A stretch of 64,000 bases of DNA from Alkalicoccus daliensis (GTDB taxonomy: Bacteria > Bacillota > Bacilli > Bacillales > Salisediminibacteriaceae): NCBI RefSeq assembly GCF_900103955.1, contig NZ_FNIL01000001.1, positions 372,001-436,000 on the forward strand, written 5' to 3'. How positions within the stretch are numbered: position 1 is the stretch's first letter; every line of letters begins with the position of its first letter. Made by a program: the position numbers and the translations under genes. The notes under the pieces were generated by a model that worked only from the letters and a program-made list of their open reading frames with translations, ran no database searches and was not told the origin of the DNA. Below, piece by piece: positions 19,514-29,863 of the stretch.

Positions 19514-21076
19514 GTGAATTTGACACTACAAATCCTCATTTTGCTATTCACTGCAGTAATCGTGTTCTTTGTCGGATATTTTGTACGTAAGTCTATTGCA
19601 GAAGCAAAAATTTCCAGTGCAGAAATGCTTGCTAAAACTACAATAGATGATGCGAAACGGGAAGCAGAATCAAGCAAAAAAGAAGCAATCCTCGAAGCGA
19701 AAGATGAAGCGCACAAAATTCGTCTGGATGCTGAACAGGAAATCCGTGATCGTCGTAACGACATTTCAAAACAAGAGAACCGATTAGTTCAAAAGGAAGA
19801 AGTCCTTGATCGTAAAAGTGAGACGTTGGACAAGAAAGAACATGCGCTTGAAGTGCGCGAGCAGCAGCTGTCTGAGCGTCAGCTAGAAGTCGACGACATG
19901 AATAGCAAAGTCGAGGAATTAGTAAACAGGCAACAGGAAGAATTGGAAAGAATTTCAGGATTTACGAAAGATGAAGCAAGAGATATTATTATGGAAACAA
20001 TGGAAAATGAATTGAAGCATGAGAAGGCAGTATTAGTTAAAGACTTTACTTACCGTGCAAAAGAGGAAGCAGACAAAAATGCAAAAGAAATTCTTTCTCT
20101 GGCAATTCAGCGTTGTGCTGCAGATCACGTTACAGAAACTACGGTTTCAGTTGTGAATCTGCCGAATGACGAAATGAAAGGAAGAATTATCGGACGGGAA
20201 GGCCGGAATATTCGTGCACTGGAAACCCTTACAGGCATTGACTTAATCATAGATGATACACCGGAAGCGGTAGTATTATCTGGGTTCGATCCAATCCGGC
20301 GTCAGATTGCCAAGTCTTCCTTAGAGAAGCTGGTACAGGATGGAAGAATTCATCCAGCAAGAATTGAAGAAACGGTTGAAAAATCACGCCGTGAAGTAGA
20401 TGAAATGATCAGAGAATACGGAGAGCAGTCTTCATTCGAAATGGGCATTCATAATCTGCATCCTGATTTGATTAAAATTCTCGGTCGATTAAAATTCCGG
20501 ACCAGCTATGGTCAAAACGTTTTAAAGCACTCGGAAGAAGTGGCTCACTTAACCGGAATAATGGCGGCTGAATTAGGGGAAGATGTGCAGCTGGCACGAA
20601 GAGCTGGCTTGTTACATGACATCGGCAAAGCTATTGACCATGAAGTAGAAGGAAGTCACGTGGAAATCGGTGTTGAACTTGGAACAAAATATAAAGAGCA
20701 TCCGGTTGTAATTAATAGTATCGCTTCCCACCATGGTGACACTGAGGCTACTTCTGTTATTGCAACTCTCGTTGCTTCAGCAGATGCGTTATCAGCCGCT
20801 CGGCCAGGTGCGAGAAGAGAAACGCTTGAAACGTATATCAGACGACTTGAAAAACTTGAAGAGATTTCTGAATCCTTCGAGGGAGTAGAGAAATCATATG
20901 CGATTCAGGCAGGCAGGGAAATTCGCATTATGGTGCAGCCTGATACTATTTCAGACGAGGACTCGTATCGTTTAGCAAGAGATATAACGAAAAGAGTAGA
21001 AGATGAACTGGATTATCCCGGTCACATTAAAGTAACCGTAATTCGGGAAACAAGAGCAGTTGAATACGCAAAATAA
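19514..21076 (+). CDS. rny: Ribonuclease Y
   Basis: Membrane-anchored endoribonuclease that starts mRNA decay. 520 residues: N-terminal transmembrane helix (about 3-23), long charged coiled coil (30-170), KH domain with [15 protein letters not shown] (near 225) and HD phosphohydrolase domain with [12 protein letters not shown] (near 370). GTG start at 19514 follows GAGGAGGTGAG. In B. subtilis RNase Y acts with the RicA (YmcA) complex, also encoded here at 26.8 kb. Confidence 0.96.
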   Translation: MNLTLQILILLFTAVIVFFVGYFVRKSIAEAKISSAEMLAKTTIDDAKREAESSKKEAILEAKDEAHKIRLDAEQEIRDRRNDISKQENRLVQKEEVLDRKSETLDKKEHALEVREQQLSERQLEVDDMNSKVEELVNRQQEELERISGFTKDEARDIIMETMENELKHEKAVLVKDFTYRAKEEADKNAKEILSLAIQRCAADHVTETTVSVVNLPNDEMKGRIIGREGRNIRALETLTGIDLIIDDTPEAVVLSGFDPIRRQIAKSSLEKLVQDGRIHPARIEETVEKSRREVDEMIREYGEQSSFEMGIHNLHPDLIKILGRLKFRTSYGQNVLKHSEEVAHLTGIMAAELGEDVQLARRAGLLHDIGKAIDHEVEGSHVEIGVELGTKYKEHPVVINSIASHHGDTEATSVIATLVASADALSAARPGARRETLETYIRRLEKLEEISESFEGVEKSYAIQAGREIRIMVQPDTISDEDSYRLARDITKRVEDELDYPGHIKVTVIRETRAVEYAK

Positions 21077-21086
21077 AGAGGTAAGT

Positions 21087-21129
21087 AAGGGCTGTACCGC
21101 AGACAATTTATTATTGCGGTACAGCCCTT
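21087..21129 (+). terminator. Perfect 15-bp hairpin between rny and ymdB
   Basis: AAGGGCTGTACCGCA (21087-21101) is perfectly complementary to 21115-21129 with a 13-base loop. It is followed by CTCTTG, not a clean T-run, so partial termination or mRNA 3'-end stabilisation are both possible. Confidence 0.65.
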
Positions 21130-21169
21130 CTCTTGTGAAATAGCAATAATAGTTTTAGGGAGTGTTTAT

Positions 21170-21964
21170 ATGAGAATTATGTTTATTGGAGATATCGTAG
21201 GTTCCCCAGGCCGTGATATATGGAAAACTTATGCTGCCAGAATACGTTCAAAGTTTCATCAGCAGGTGACAATTGTCAATGGAGAAAACGCTGCAGGGGG
21301 AAAAGGAATAACAAAAAAGATTTATCACGAGCTTCTGGAATCAGGCGCAGATATGTTAACGATGGGAAATCATACGTGGGATAAAAAAGAAATTTTCGAT
21401 TTCATAGATGGTGCCGAGAAAATGGTAAGGCCGGCAAACTTTCCTCCAGGCACTCCGGGAGAAGGAATCCGTTATTTAAAAATTAACAAACAGACAGTAG
21501 CTATATTAAACCTGCAGGGAAGAACATTTATGCCAGCAATAGATTGTCCTTTTCAAAAAGCAGATTTACTTGTCAGCGAAGCCGGGAAAGTTACAAAGAA
21601 TATTTTTGTAGATTTTCATGCGGAAGCCACAAGTGAAAAACAGGCGATGGCATGGTATCTGGATGGAAGAGTATCGGCGGTGATAGGTACACATACACAC
21701 GTCCCTACAGCTGACGAAAGGATCCTTCCACAAGGAACAGCTTACCTGTCTGACGTTGGTATGACCGGTCCTTACGATGGCATACTGGGCATGGAGAAAG
21801 ACGTAGTAATTAATCGATTTTTAACAAATCTGCCTGCCCGCTTTGAAGTTTCAAAAGGACGGGAACAATTAAACGGTGTATATTTTGATATCGACGAAAA
21901 CACTGGAAAAGCAACATTGATTAAAAGAGTCCATATCAGTGAGGATGCTCCATTTTTTGATTGA
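21170..21964 (+). CDS. ymdB: YmdB-type metallophosphoesterase (TIGR00282 family)
   Basis: 264 residues. FIGDIVGSPGRD at the N-terminus, GENAAGGKG, GNHTWD and GTHTHVPTAD are the metal-binding motifs of the YmdB phosphodiesterase family. In B. subtilis YmdB acts on 2',3'-cAMP and affects biofilm and motility decisions. It follows rny as in B. subtilis. Confidence 0.93.
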   Translation: MRIMFIGDIVGSPGRDIWKTYAARIRSKFHQQVTIVNGENAAGGKGITKKIYHELLESGADMLTMGNHTWDKKEIFDFIDGAEKMVRPANFPPGTPGEGIRYLKINKQTVAILNLQGRTFMPAIDCPFQKADLLVSEAGKVTKNIFVDFHAEATSEKQAMAWYLDGRVSAVIGTHTHVPTADERILPQGTAYLSDVGMTGPYDGILGMEKDVVINRFLTNLPARFEVSKGREQLNGVYFDIDENTGKATLIKRVHISEDAPFFD

Positions 21965-22103
21965 AAAAGATTTTAGGTTTAGCAGGAGTGGGTATAGTGG
22001 TAAAGAGAAAGAAAGCGGGTAGTTGTGTTGCGTTAGAGGCCGGCAGGATGCAAACTAACATGCTCAAAATCGTTCTTTAACTACAATAGAGGAGGTAGCT
22101 TAC

Positions 22104-22364
22104 ATGGATATATTAAAAGTATCAGCAAAATCCAACCCGAACTCAGTAGCTGGTGCACTTGCGGGCGTTATTCGCGAGAAAGGTACAGCGGAAATTCAGG
22201 CAATAGGCGCCGGTGCATTAAATCAATCAATAAAAGCTGTTGCGATAGCCAGAGGATTTGTTGCTCCAAGCGGCATCGATTTAATATGTGTTCCTGCATT
22301 TACTGATATTGAAATTGATGGAGAAGAGCGTACAGCAATAAAGCTTATTGTAGAACCTAGATAA
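22104..22364 (+). CDS. spoVS: Stage V sporulation protein S
   Basis: 86 residues, full-length and highly typical (start MDILKVSAKSNPNSVAGALA, Alba-like fold). Small protein required for proper septation and coat steps in B. subtilis and often under early sporulation control. ATG follows AGAGGAGG. Flanked downstream by an exceptionally long terminator palindrome. Confidence 0.97.
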   Translation: MDILKVSAKSNPNSVAGALAGVIREKGTAEIQAIGAGALNQSIKAVAIARGFVAPSGIDLICVPAFTDIEIDGEERTAIKLIVEPR

Positions 22365-22418
22365 TAATATCATAATAAAAAACCGGACCTATGTCCGGTT
22401 TTTTATTATGATATTATT
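22363..22418. terminator. Bidirectional terminator, 26-bp perfect stem, after spoVS
   Basis: Arms 22363-22388 and 22393-22418 are perfectly complementary with a CTAT loop. The GC core ACCGGAC/GTCCGGT is flanked by A-run and T-run, so it should stop transcription in both directions. The stem begins inside the spoVS stop codon. Confidence 0.95.
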
Positions 22419-22520
22419 CAAAAGACAGTATAATATGTTTTTTTGGAATGGACAGTTCGGTTGAGGTGAACATACAAACATGATAAACTGTGTTAAGAAG
22501 AAGCAAAGGAGGCGAGTTAA

Positions 22521-23561
22521 ATGACTAAAATGATGAAAGCGGTTGTAAAATCGAAGAAAGCAAAAGGTGCAGAATTACAAGAAGTTCCAGTACCTGAATG
22601 CGGCGCGCAGGAAGTATTAATAAAAGTAAAGGCAACTTCTATCTGCGGCACAGATGTACATATATATGCCTGGGATGAATGGTCACAGAGCAGAGTAAAA
22701 CCTCCGTATATATTCGGCCATGAATTTTCAGGCGAGGTCGTTGAAACGGGAGATTTAGTTCATAATATACAAGTGGGCGATCATGTCTCTGCAGAGACGC
22801 ATATTGTCTGCGGACACTGCGCTCAGTGCATGACAGGAAACGCACATATCTGTCAGGAAACGCAGATTATCGGTGTGGATAGAGATGGGTGCTTTGCAGA
22901 ATATATTTCTCTTCCTGCACAGAATATATGGAAAAATGATCCTTCTTTATCCTGGGACCGGGCAAGTGTTCAGGAACCCTTGGGAAATGCAGTGCACACG
23001 GTATTGGCTGGCGAAGTCTCAGGAAAAACTGTAGCAGTGATTGGATGCGGTCCAATTGGGTTAATGGCTGTTTCCGTAGCAAAAGCTTCTGGAGCCTCAA
23101 GAATATTTGCTTTTGACTTGAACGATTACCGGCTGAATCTGGCTGAGAAAATGGGAGCAACAGATACAATACATTCTATGCATGCAGATCCATTGGAAGT
23201 TGTAAGAAAAGAAACGAATAATGCCGGAGTGGATGTTGTGTGCGAGATGAGTGGTCATCCGGTAGCAATGGACCAGGGTTTTAAAATGGTCACAAACGGA
23301 GGACGCGTTTCTATTTTAAGTCTGCCAGTGCGCCCGGTAGAAATAGATGTAACTAATGACATTGTTTTTAAAGGTGTGACTGTGCAGGGAATTACAGGAA
23401 GGAAGATGTTCCAGACATGGCAGCAGACTGCCGGACTGCTTTCTTCCGGTCAGGTAGATGTAGATCCAATTATCACCCACCATTTTGATTTAGCTGATTT
23501 TGAAAAAGGCTTTAATCTAATGCTGAAAGGGGAATGTGGGAAAGTAGTGCTGCATCCATAA
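22521..23561 (+). CDS. tdh: L-threonine 3-dehydrogenase
   Basis: Zinc alcohol-dehydrogenase family, 346 residues; oxidises threonine to 2-amino-3-oxobutyrate with NAD. Catalytic zinc ligands lie in SICGTDVHIY and GHEFSGEVVE, and structural zinc cysteines in CGHCAQCMTGNAHIC. Rossmann motif GCGPIGLMAV follows. Start ATG behind AAAGGAGGCG. Next to kbl, which uses its product. Confidence 0.95.
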   Translation: MTKMMKAVVKSKKAKGAELQEVPVPECGAQEVLIKVKATSICGTDVHIYAWDEWSQSRVKPPYIFGHEFSGEVVETGDLVHNIQVGDHVSAETHIVCGHCAQCMTGNAHICQETQIIGVDRDGCFAEYISLPAQNIWKNDPSLSWDRASVQEPLGNAVHTVLAGEVSGKTVAVIGCGPIGLMAVSVAKASGASRIFAFDLNDYRLNLAEKMGATDTIHSMHADPLEVVRKETNNAGVDVVCEMSGHPVAMDQGFKMVTNGGRVSILSLPVRPVEIDVTNDIVFKGVTVQGITGRKMFQTWQQTAGLLSSGQVDVDPIITHHFDLADFEKGFNLMLKGECGKVVLHP

Positions 23562-23610
23562 ATTCTCACAATGAATACTTTGACAGAGCACTAAGTGAAA
23601 CTAAATAAAG

Positions 23611-23660
23611 TCAGTTGTTGTCTTAACTTCAGGTCCAAGGAAGACAACAGCTCTTTTCAA
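23611..23660 (+). terminator. Possible hairpin terminator between tdh and kbl
   Basis: TGTTGTCTT pairs with AAGACAACA and is followed by GCTCTTTTC. Weak T-run, so kbl may still be read through from tdh. Confidence 0.45.
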
Positions 23661-23725
23661 AAGAATATGTAAAACTGAACATAACATGAAACTGCAATAT
23701 TCATTTTTAAAAGGAGGAAATTAAT

Positions 23726-24901
23726 ATGAAGGGCTTTGAATATATTGAAGAAGAATTGAATCAGATGAAAGCTGAAGGTACTTTTCGTCCGCTGATACCT
23801 ATCGAATCAGATCAGGGGGCGAAAGTAACGATAGAAGGAAAAGAGCTGATTCAGCTTTCTTCCAACAATTATCTGGGTCTTACTACACACCCGAGGCTGA
23901 AGCTGGCTGCAGTAAGGGCTGCAGATGAGTATGGTGCCGGCACAGGATCAGTAAGAACGATCGCAGGTACTTTTTCCATGCACAATGACTTTGAAGAAAA
24001 ACTTGCTGAATTTAAACATACAGAAGCTACACTTGTTTTACAGTCAGGATTTACTGCGAATCAGGCGGTACTGGCTTCGCTGCTAACAAAAGAAGATGTC
24101 GTAATTTCAGATGAGTTGAATCACGCTTCAATCATTGATGGCATTCGTTTGACGAAAGCAGCCAGGAAAATTTATAAGCATGTAGATCTAAAAAGTCTCG
24201 AAGAAGCGCTGCAGTCTACTCAGGATTATCGTAAGCGTTTAGTAGTGACTGATGGAGTATTTTCCATGGATGGAAATATTGCACCGCTTCCGGAAATTGT
24301 TGAATTGTGCGAAAAGTATGACGCACTTATTATGGTGGACGATGCGCATGCAAGCGGTGTGCTTGGAAGAAATGGCAGAGGGACGGTAGATCACTTTGAC
24401 CTGAACGGAAGAGTGCATATTCAAGTCGGTACATTAAGTAAAGCTGTGGGTGTACTCGGAGGATATATTGCCAGTACACAGGCAGTAAGAGATTATCTTA
24501 TCCATAAAGGACGACCCTTCTTATTCAGTACCTCTCACCCTCCGGCAGTAACAGCTGCATGCAGTGAGGCGGTGGATGTTTTATTAGAGGAACCTGAACT
24601 GATTGAACAACTTTGGGAAAATACAAGGTATTTTAAAGCAGGACTGACGAAACTTGGTTTTGATACCGGTCACAGTGATACGCCGATTACGCCTGTGATT
24701 GTAGGAGATGAAGCAAAAGCACATCAGCTGTCAGATAAATTGAAAGAATATGGCGTGTTTGCGCAGGGAATTGCTTTTCCAACTGTAGCAAAAGGATTGG
24801 CCCGTGTCCGCACAATCGTAACGGCACAGCACAATCAGACTATACTGGATGAAGCTTTAACCGCGTTTGAAAAAGCAGGGAAAGAATTGAACATTATTTA
24901 G
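23726..24901 (+). CDS. kbl: Glycine C-acetyltransferase (2-amino-3-ketobutyrate CoA ligase)
   Basis: PLP enzyme of the alpha-oxoamine synthase family, 391 residues; cleaves 2-amino-3-oxobutyrate with CoA to glycine and acetyl-CoA. Visible are SNNYLGL, the MVDDAHASG PLP-binding segment and the PLP lysine in GTLSKAVGVLGG. Its location after tdh separates it from the related BioF. Together tdh-kbl form the threonine-to-glycine route. Confidence 0.94.
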   Translation: MKGFEYIEEELNQMKAEGTFRPLIPIESDQGAKVTIEGKELIQLSSNNYLGLTTHPRLKLAAVRAADEYGAGTGSVRTIAGTFSMHNDFEEKLAEFKHTEATLVLQSGFTANQAVLASLLTKEDVVISDELNHASIIDGIRLTKAARKIYKHVDLKSLEEALQSTQDYRKRLVVTDGVFSMDGNIAPLPEIVELCEKYDALIMVDDAHASGVLGRNGRGTVDHFDLNGRVHIQVGTLSKAVGVLGGYIASTQAVRDYLIHKGRPFLFSTSHPPAVTAACSEAVDVLLEEPELIEQLWENTRYFKAGLTKLGFDTGHSDTPITPVIVGDEAKAHQLSDKLKEYGVFAQGIAFPTVAKGLARVRTIVTAQHNQTILDEALTAFEKAGKELNII

Positions 24902-24978
24902 ATATCCTGACTGCTGAAAAAATTTCAACAGTACATTATTCATTGCAGTAATATAGCATGGCTATAAACTGTTATATT

Positions 24979-25022
24979 AAAAAGTACTTTTCCAGTTTTC
25001 TTTAGGGGAAGTACTTTTTTTA
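24979..25022 (+). terminator. Terminator after kbl
   Basis: AAAAAGTACTTTTCC pairs with GGGGAAGTACTTTTT and ends in a T-run. The surrounding gap 24902-25239 otherwise contains only the miaB promoter. Confidence 0.88.
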
Positions 25023-25179
25023 AGTATTCGCTTCAGGGAGAGTTTATGAAATTTGTGTGACAAAATGAATTCCTTGTGAATAAAAGACACTCCACAGCGG
25101 CAGGGTATAATTTCGAGACTGGGTAAAAAAGTATCAGGTATTAAGATAATAGCTGTTTTGGACCTTTAAGAGGAAACTA

Positions 25180-25208
25180 TTGTATACTACTCAGAAACCC
25201 TTTATAAT
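25180..25208 (+). promoter_or_regulatory. Sigma-A-type promoter for miaB
   Basis: TTGTAT (25180-25185), 17-base spacer, TATAAT (25203-25208), about 40 bases before the start codon. Confidence 0.75.
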
Positions 25209-25248
25209 GAGTGGTTGACAGTCTATTTATGAAGGAGCAATGCGTCCT

Positions 25249-26769
25249 ATGAATGAAGAGCAAAAAAAAGCCCAGATTAATAAATCATCTACTGGAGAAA
25301 AAGATTACTCTCAGTATTTTGAAACTACTTATACACCTCCAAGTCTGAAACAGGCGAAAAAAAGAGGGAAAGAAAACATTGAAATTCATTATGATTTTGA
25401 TGTGCCGGAGGACATGCAGCAAATAGGAAAAGATAAAAAATTTCTTATTCGTACTTACGGTTGTCAAATGAACGAGCACGATTCCGAAAATATGGCTGGA
25501 ATTCTTATGCGTATGGGATTTGAATCTACTGCAGCTGTGGAAGAAGCAGATGTAATTCTCATAAATACTTGTGCAATCCGAGAAAATGCGGAAAACAAAG
25601 TGTTTGGAGAAATTGGGCATCTAAAAGCTTTAAAGCAGGAAAATCCGGGTCTGGTAATTGGAGTATGCGGATGTATGTCCCAGGAAGAATCTGTCGTAAA
25701 CCGAATTCTGCAGAAGCATCAGCAGATTGACCTTATCTTTGGAACTCATAATATCCACCGTCTCCCTGAATTATTGAAAAATGCGATTTTCGGTAAAGAG
25801 ATGGTCGTAGAAGTATGGTCGAAAGAAGGAGACATCATTGAAAATATGCCGCGGGCCAGAAAAGGCAAAATTAAAGGCTGGGTAAATATAATGTACGGCT
25901 GTGATAAATTCTGCACTTACTGCATTGTGCCCTATACCAGAGGGAAAGAACGCAGCAGACGTCCAGAGGATATAATCGAAGAGGTCCGTCATTTAGCAAG
26001 AAACGGATATCAGGAAATTACACTGCTCGGCCAAAATGTAAATGCTTATGGAAAAGACCTTGCAGATATAGATTACGGCCTCGGCGATTTGATGGATGAA
26101 ATACGGAAAATAGATATTCCGAGAGTTCGCTTTACCACAAGCCATCCGCGTGATTTTGATGATCACTTAATCGAGGTGCTTGCAAAAGGCGGAAATCTGG
26201 TAGAGCATATCCATCTGCCGGTACAGAGCGGGAACAATGATATTCTGAAATTAATGGCACGGAAGTACACACGGGAGTCTTACGTGGAACTCGCCAATAA
26301 AATTAAGAAAGCAATTCCAAATGCTTCATTTACTACCGATATTATTGTAGGATTTCCTAACGAAACTGAAGAACAGTTCGAGGACACGATGACACTTGTG
26401 AAAGAAATGGAATATGACAGTGCTTTCACTTATATCTACTCCCCCCGTGACGGTACACCAGCAGCAAAGATGGAAGATAATGTGCCGCACGAAGTGAAAA
26501 AGAAGCGGCTTGCAAGGTTAAATGCACTTGTAAATGAACTTTCTGCAGAAAAAAATAAGGAATATCCAGGTAAAACAGTTGAGGTGCTTGTCGAAGGCGA
26601 AAGTAAAAAAGATCCAGAAGTTCTCAGCGGAAGAACGAGAACAAACCGCCTGGTAAATTTCCGGGCACCAAAAAGTACGATCGGTACAGTAATTTATGTT
26701 AAAATAACAGAAGCAAAAACTTGGTCTCTCAACGGAGAAGTTGTAGAGCCGGCAGAGGTGAATATTTAA
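25249..26769 (+). CDS. miaB: tRNA-2-methylthio-N6-dimethylallyladenosine synthase
   Basis: Radical-SAM methylthiotransferase acting on i6A37 of tRNA made by MiaA (also in this window). 506 residues. The N-terminal UPF0004 domain begins with [13 protein letters not shown] and has two further conserved cysteines; the radical-SAM motif CxxxCxxC is CDKFCTYC near residue 222; a TRAM domain ends the protein. ATG 25249 (11 bases from AAGGAG) is preferred over ATG 25240 (2 bases). Its stop overlaps the ricA start (TAATG). Confidence 0.95.
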   Translation: MNEEQKKAQINKSSTGEKDYSQYFETTYTPPSLKQAKKRGKENIEIHYDFDVPEDMQQIGKDKKFLIRTYGCQMNEHDSENMAGILMRMGFESTAAVEEADVILINTCAIRENAENKVFGEIGHLKALKQENPGLVIGVCGCMSQEESVVNRILQKHQQIDLIFGTHNIHRLPELLKNAIFGKEMVVEVWSKEGDIIENMPRARKGKIKGWVNIMYGCDKFCTYCIVPYTRGKERSRRPEDIIEEVRHLARNGYQEITLLGQNVNAYGKDLADIDYGLGDLMDEIRKIDIPRVRFTTSHPRDFDDHLIEVLAKGGNLVEHIHLPVQSGNNDILKLMARKYTRESYVELANKIKKAIPNASFTTDIIVGFPNETEEQFEDTMTLVKEMEYDSAFTYIYSPRDGTPAAKMEDNVPHEVKKKRLARLNALVNELSAEKNKEYPGKTVEVLVEGESKKDPEVLSGRTRTNRLVNFRAPKSTIGTVIYVKITEAKTWSLNGEVVEPAEVNI

Positions 26770-27191
26770 TGTCAGGTAATTATACAAAACAGGAAATAAT
26801 GAGTGAAGCAAGAGAATTGGCGATTAAAATTGCGGAAACGGAAGAAGTCGATTTCTTTAAGCGTGCAGAAGCACAGATAAATGACCATTTAAGAGTCCAG
26901 GAAATCATCGCCAAGATTAAAAAACTGCAGAAAGAAGCAGTGAATTTAAAGCACTATGAAAAAAGTGAAGCTTTGAAAGAAACAGATGCTAAAATTGATG
27001 CACTGCAGGATGAGCTGGATGATATTCCATTAGTGCAGGAATTCAAGCAGTCACAGATGGAAGTAAATGAACTGCTCCAGATGGTGAGCAATACAATTTC
27101 CAACACGGTAACAAATCAAATTATAGAAGCAAGCGGCGGAGATTTACTGAAGGGAACTACTTCGAAAAATCCTTTTGACAGCGGCTGCTAA
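26769..27191 (+). CDS. ricA: RicA/YmcA family regulator of RNase Y
   Basis: 140 residues, mostly charged helix, with a Cys at the very C-terminus as in the Ric (YlbF-YmcA-YaaT) complex that binds an iron-sulfur cluster and tunes RNase Y and sporulation/competence. Start ATG 26769 overlaps the miaB stop, so the pair is translationally coupled. In B. subtilis cotE follows; here mutS follows directly. Confidence 0.85.
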   Translation: MSGNYTKQEIMSEARELAIKIAETEEVDFFKRAEAQINDHLRVQEIIAKIKKLQKEAVNLKHYEKSEALKETDAKIDALQDELDDIPLVQEFKQSQMEVNELLQMVSNTISNTVTNQIIEASGGDLLKGTTSKNPFDSGC

Positions 27192-27199
27192 TATTGGAA

Positions 27200-27238
27200 A
27201 AACAGCTGTTCTGCTTCCGGCGGAACAGCTGTTTCTTA
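27200..27238 (+). terminator. 12-bp perfect hairpin between ricA and mutS
   Basis: AAACAGCTGTTC (27200-27211) pairs perfectly with 27223-27234, then CTTATT. Probable terminator or attenuator before mutS. Confidence 0.6.
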
Positions 27239-27295
27239 TTCGTAGAACCAGCAGTCTGCTGTGATATAATAAATAGACAGGAAAAGTGGAGAAAG

Positions 27296-29851
27296 TTGGC
27301 TGATAATATGACGCAAACTACGCCTATGATGAGGCAGTACGAGAAAATCAAGGCACAGCACAGAGATGCCTTTTTGTTTTTCCGTCTGGGAGATTTTTAT
27401 GAACTCTTTCAGGAGGACGCTTTAAAAGCTGCAAAAGAATTGGAAATTACTTTAACTAAGCGCGGAAAAGGTGAGGATGCAATTCCAATGTGCGGGGTGC
27501 CGCATCATTCTTCTGAGCAGTATATATCAAGATTAATTGAAAAAGGTTTTAAAGTAGCGATCTGCGAACAAACAGAAGATCCCGCAGCAGCTAAAGGGGT
27601 AGTAAAAAGGGAAGTCGTACAGATTATTACTCCCGGTACGGTAATGAGCGGGCAGGCTGTAAGTGAAAAAAGCAACCAGTACGTAGCTGCTATCGGTGAA
27701 GAATCCGCACACTCTTTTGCGGTTGCAGCAGCGGATATGACGACAGGGGAAATATTTGTTACCGGAGCAGAAGATTTTACGCTCGCTTTGGAAGAATTAC
27801 TTTCCTATGAGCCGAAAGAAATAGTGCTTACAAGCGAAATGAGTGAGGATTTTAAAGAGAAACTGCGTCATCGGTCGCAGCTTCCTGTATCAGAAGCTGC
27901 GAATCTGCAGATAGAGAAGGATTTTTCTGCCTTAGTTGATCAGGTTCCTGCTGAATTTTTAAAAAGAACATGCAGTCAGCTGATGCAGTATTTTCTGGAA
28001 ACAACAAAAAGAGACTTGGATCACCTGCAGAATGTCACGTATTACGAATCCAGCCAGTATTTATCTATTGATGGATATTCACGCAGAAATTTAGAAATTA
28101 CGGAGACAATGCGGGACCGGAAGAAAAAAGGTTCGCTATTGTCTGTGCTGGATAGAACCGAAACAGCCATGGGGGCCAGGAGACTGAAGAGGTGGCTCGA
28201 AAGACCGGCGGTCCACAAGGAAACTGCGGAAAAGAGACAGGAGCTTACCGCGGCTTTTTTAGAGCATTTTTTAGAAAGAGAAACAGTCAGGGAACAGTTA
28301 AGAGGAGTATACGATCTGGAAAGATTAAGCGGAAGAGTAGCATTTGGAAATGTGAACGGAAGAGATTTAATCCAGTTAAAAAAGTCGCTGCAGCAGCTTC
28401 CATATATATTCGAAACTTTGAAAGCTTTAAACAGCAGTTATGCAGAACAATTAATAGGTACATTATCTTCTCCAGAACCGCTGGTAGAATTGCTGGAGCA
28501 GAGCATCAAGGAAGACTGTCCTCCGTCAATTACAGACGGCAATCTGATTAAAGACAGCTATCATGAGCAGCTGGATCAATACAGAGATGCCATGATAAAC
28601 GGTAAGAGCTGGATAGCAGAATTAGAAGCAAAAGAAAAAAAGGAAACAGGGATCAAATCATTAAAAATAGGATTTAATAAAGTATTCGGCTATTATATTG
28701 AAGTATCCAGAGCGAATTTAAAATATCTCCCGGAAGGAAGATATGAGAGAAAGCAGACGCTGACAAATGCAGAGCGTTATGTGACAAAAGAACTTAAAGA
28801 AAAAGAACAGATTATTCTTGAAGCTGAAGATAAAGGCGGAAAGTTAGAATATGAATTGTTTTTAGAAGTACGGAAAAAGGTGAAGTCCTACATAAGACTG
28901 CTCCAGGATACTGCGAAAGCGGTAAGTATTATAGATGTACTGCAGAGCTTTGCGGAAGTCGCCGAACAGAATCATTATGTCAGGCCTGTTTTTACGAAGA
29001 AGCGGAACGTGTTGCTTCGGGAAAGCAGGCACCCGGTGGTAGAAGTAACTATTGATGCCGGAGAGTATGTGGCTAATGATATCCTGCTCCATGAAGAAAG
29101 GGATATGCTTCTTATTACAGGTCCGAATATGGCCGGGAAAAGCACATATATGAGACAGCTTGCCTTAATCGTAATTATGGCGCAGGCAGGTTCTTTTGTT
29201 CCAGCAGCAGAAGCTGAACTGCCCCTATTTGATCATATATTTACGAGGATAGGTGCAGCAGATGACTTATCGCAGGGACAGAGTACGTTTATGATAGAAA
29301 TGCTTGAAACGAAGCAGGCAGTGGAGAGAGCTACTCCAAGCAGTCTGATTCTGCTTGATGAGATTGGCCGGGGGACGTCCACATATGATGGCATGGCTCT
29401 CGCGCAGGCAGTGATCGAACACATTCACGATAAAATTAAAGCGATGACTTTATTTTCCACCCACTATCATGAACTGACCAGCCTGGAACATGAATTGGCG
29501 AGATTGAAAAATGTTCATGTTTCTGCGGTGGAGGAAGAAGGAAAGTTGACTTTCCTGCATAAACTGGTAGAAGGAGCTGCAGATAAAAGTTATGGCATTC
29601 ATGTTGCAAGGCTCGCTGATCTGCCTGATTCATTGATAAAAAGAGCAGATCACATTTTATCGGCTCTTGAAAATGGAAAAAACCAAAATGGTACTGCTGA
29701 AAAGAGAGAAGCAGAACCACAGCAGCTTTCACTATTTGAAGAAGTCCCTGAACATCCGATTATCAATGAATTGAAAGAACTTGATGTAATGAACTTAACT
29801 CCTATGCAGGCAATACAGCTTTTAAATGATTTTCAGCAGAAATTAAAATAG
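27296..29851 (+). CDS. mutS: DNA mismatch repair protein MutS
   Basis: 851 residues. Mismatch-binding domain begins PMMRQYEKIKAQH and carries the Phe-x-Glu mismatch motif in FRLGDFYELF; Walker A GPNMAGKST, Walker B LLDEIGRGTS and the FSTHYHELT motif form the ABC ATPase; the beta-clamp-type motif QLSLFEE is near the C-terminus. TTG 27296 behind GTGGAG is the likely start; ATG 27308 is the alternative, and the open frame further upstream overlaps the preceding hairpin and is rejected. mutL follows after 12 bases. Confidence 0.95.
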   Translation: MADNMTQTTPMMRQYEKIKAQHRDAFLFFRLGDFYELFQEDALKAAKELEITLTKRGKGEDAIPMCGVPHHSSEQYISRLIEKGFKVAICEQTEDPAAAKGVVKREVVQIITPGTVMSGQAVSEKSNQYVAAIGEESAHSFAVAAADMTTGEIFVTGAEDFTLALEELLSYEPKEIVLTSEMSEDFKEKLRHRSQLPVSEAANLQIEKDFSALVDQVPAEFLKRTCSQLMQYFLETTKRDLDHLQNVTYYESSQYLSIDGYSRRNLEITETMRDRKKKGSLLSVLDRTETAMGARRLKRWLERPAVHKETAEKRQELTAAFLEHFLERETVREQLRGVYDLERLSGRVAFGNVNGRDLIQLKKSLQQLPYIFETLKALNSSYAEQLIGTLSSPEPLVELLEQSIKEDCPPSITDGNLIKDSYHEQLDQYRDAMINGKSWIAELEAKEKKETGIKSLKIGFNKVFGYYIEVSRANLKYLPEGRYERKQTLTNAERYVTKELKEKEQIILEAEDKGGKLEYELFLEVRKKVKSYIRLLQDTAKAVSIIDVLQSFAEVAEQNHYVRPVFTKKRNVLLRESRHPVVEVTIDAGEYVANDILLHEERDMLLITGPNMAGKSTYMRQLALIVIMAQAGSFVPAAEAELPLFDHIFTRIGAADDLSQGQSTFMIEMLETKQAVERATPSSLILLDEIGRGTSTYDGMALAQAVIEHIHDKIKAMTLFSTHYHELTSLEHELARLKNVHVSAVEEEGKLTFLHKLVEGAADKSYGIHVARLADLPDSLIKRADHILSALENGKNQNGTAEKREAEPQQLSLFEEVPEHPIINELKELDVMNLTPMQAIQLLNDFQQKLK

Positions 29852-29863
29852 CGGGGTGATAAC

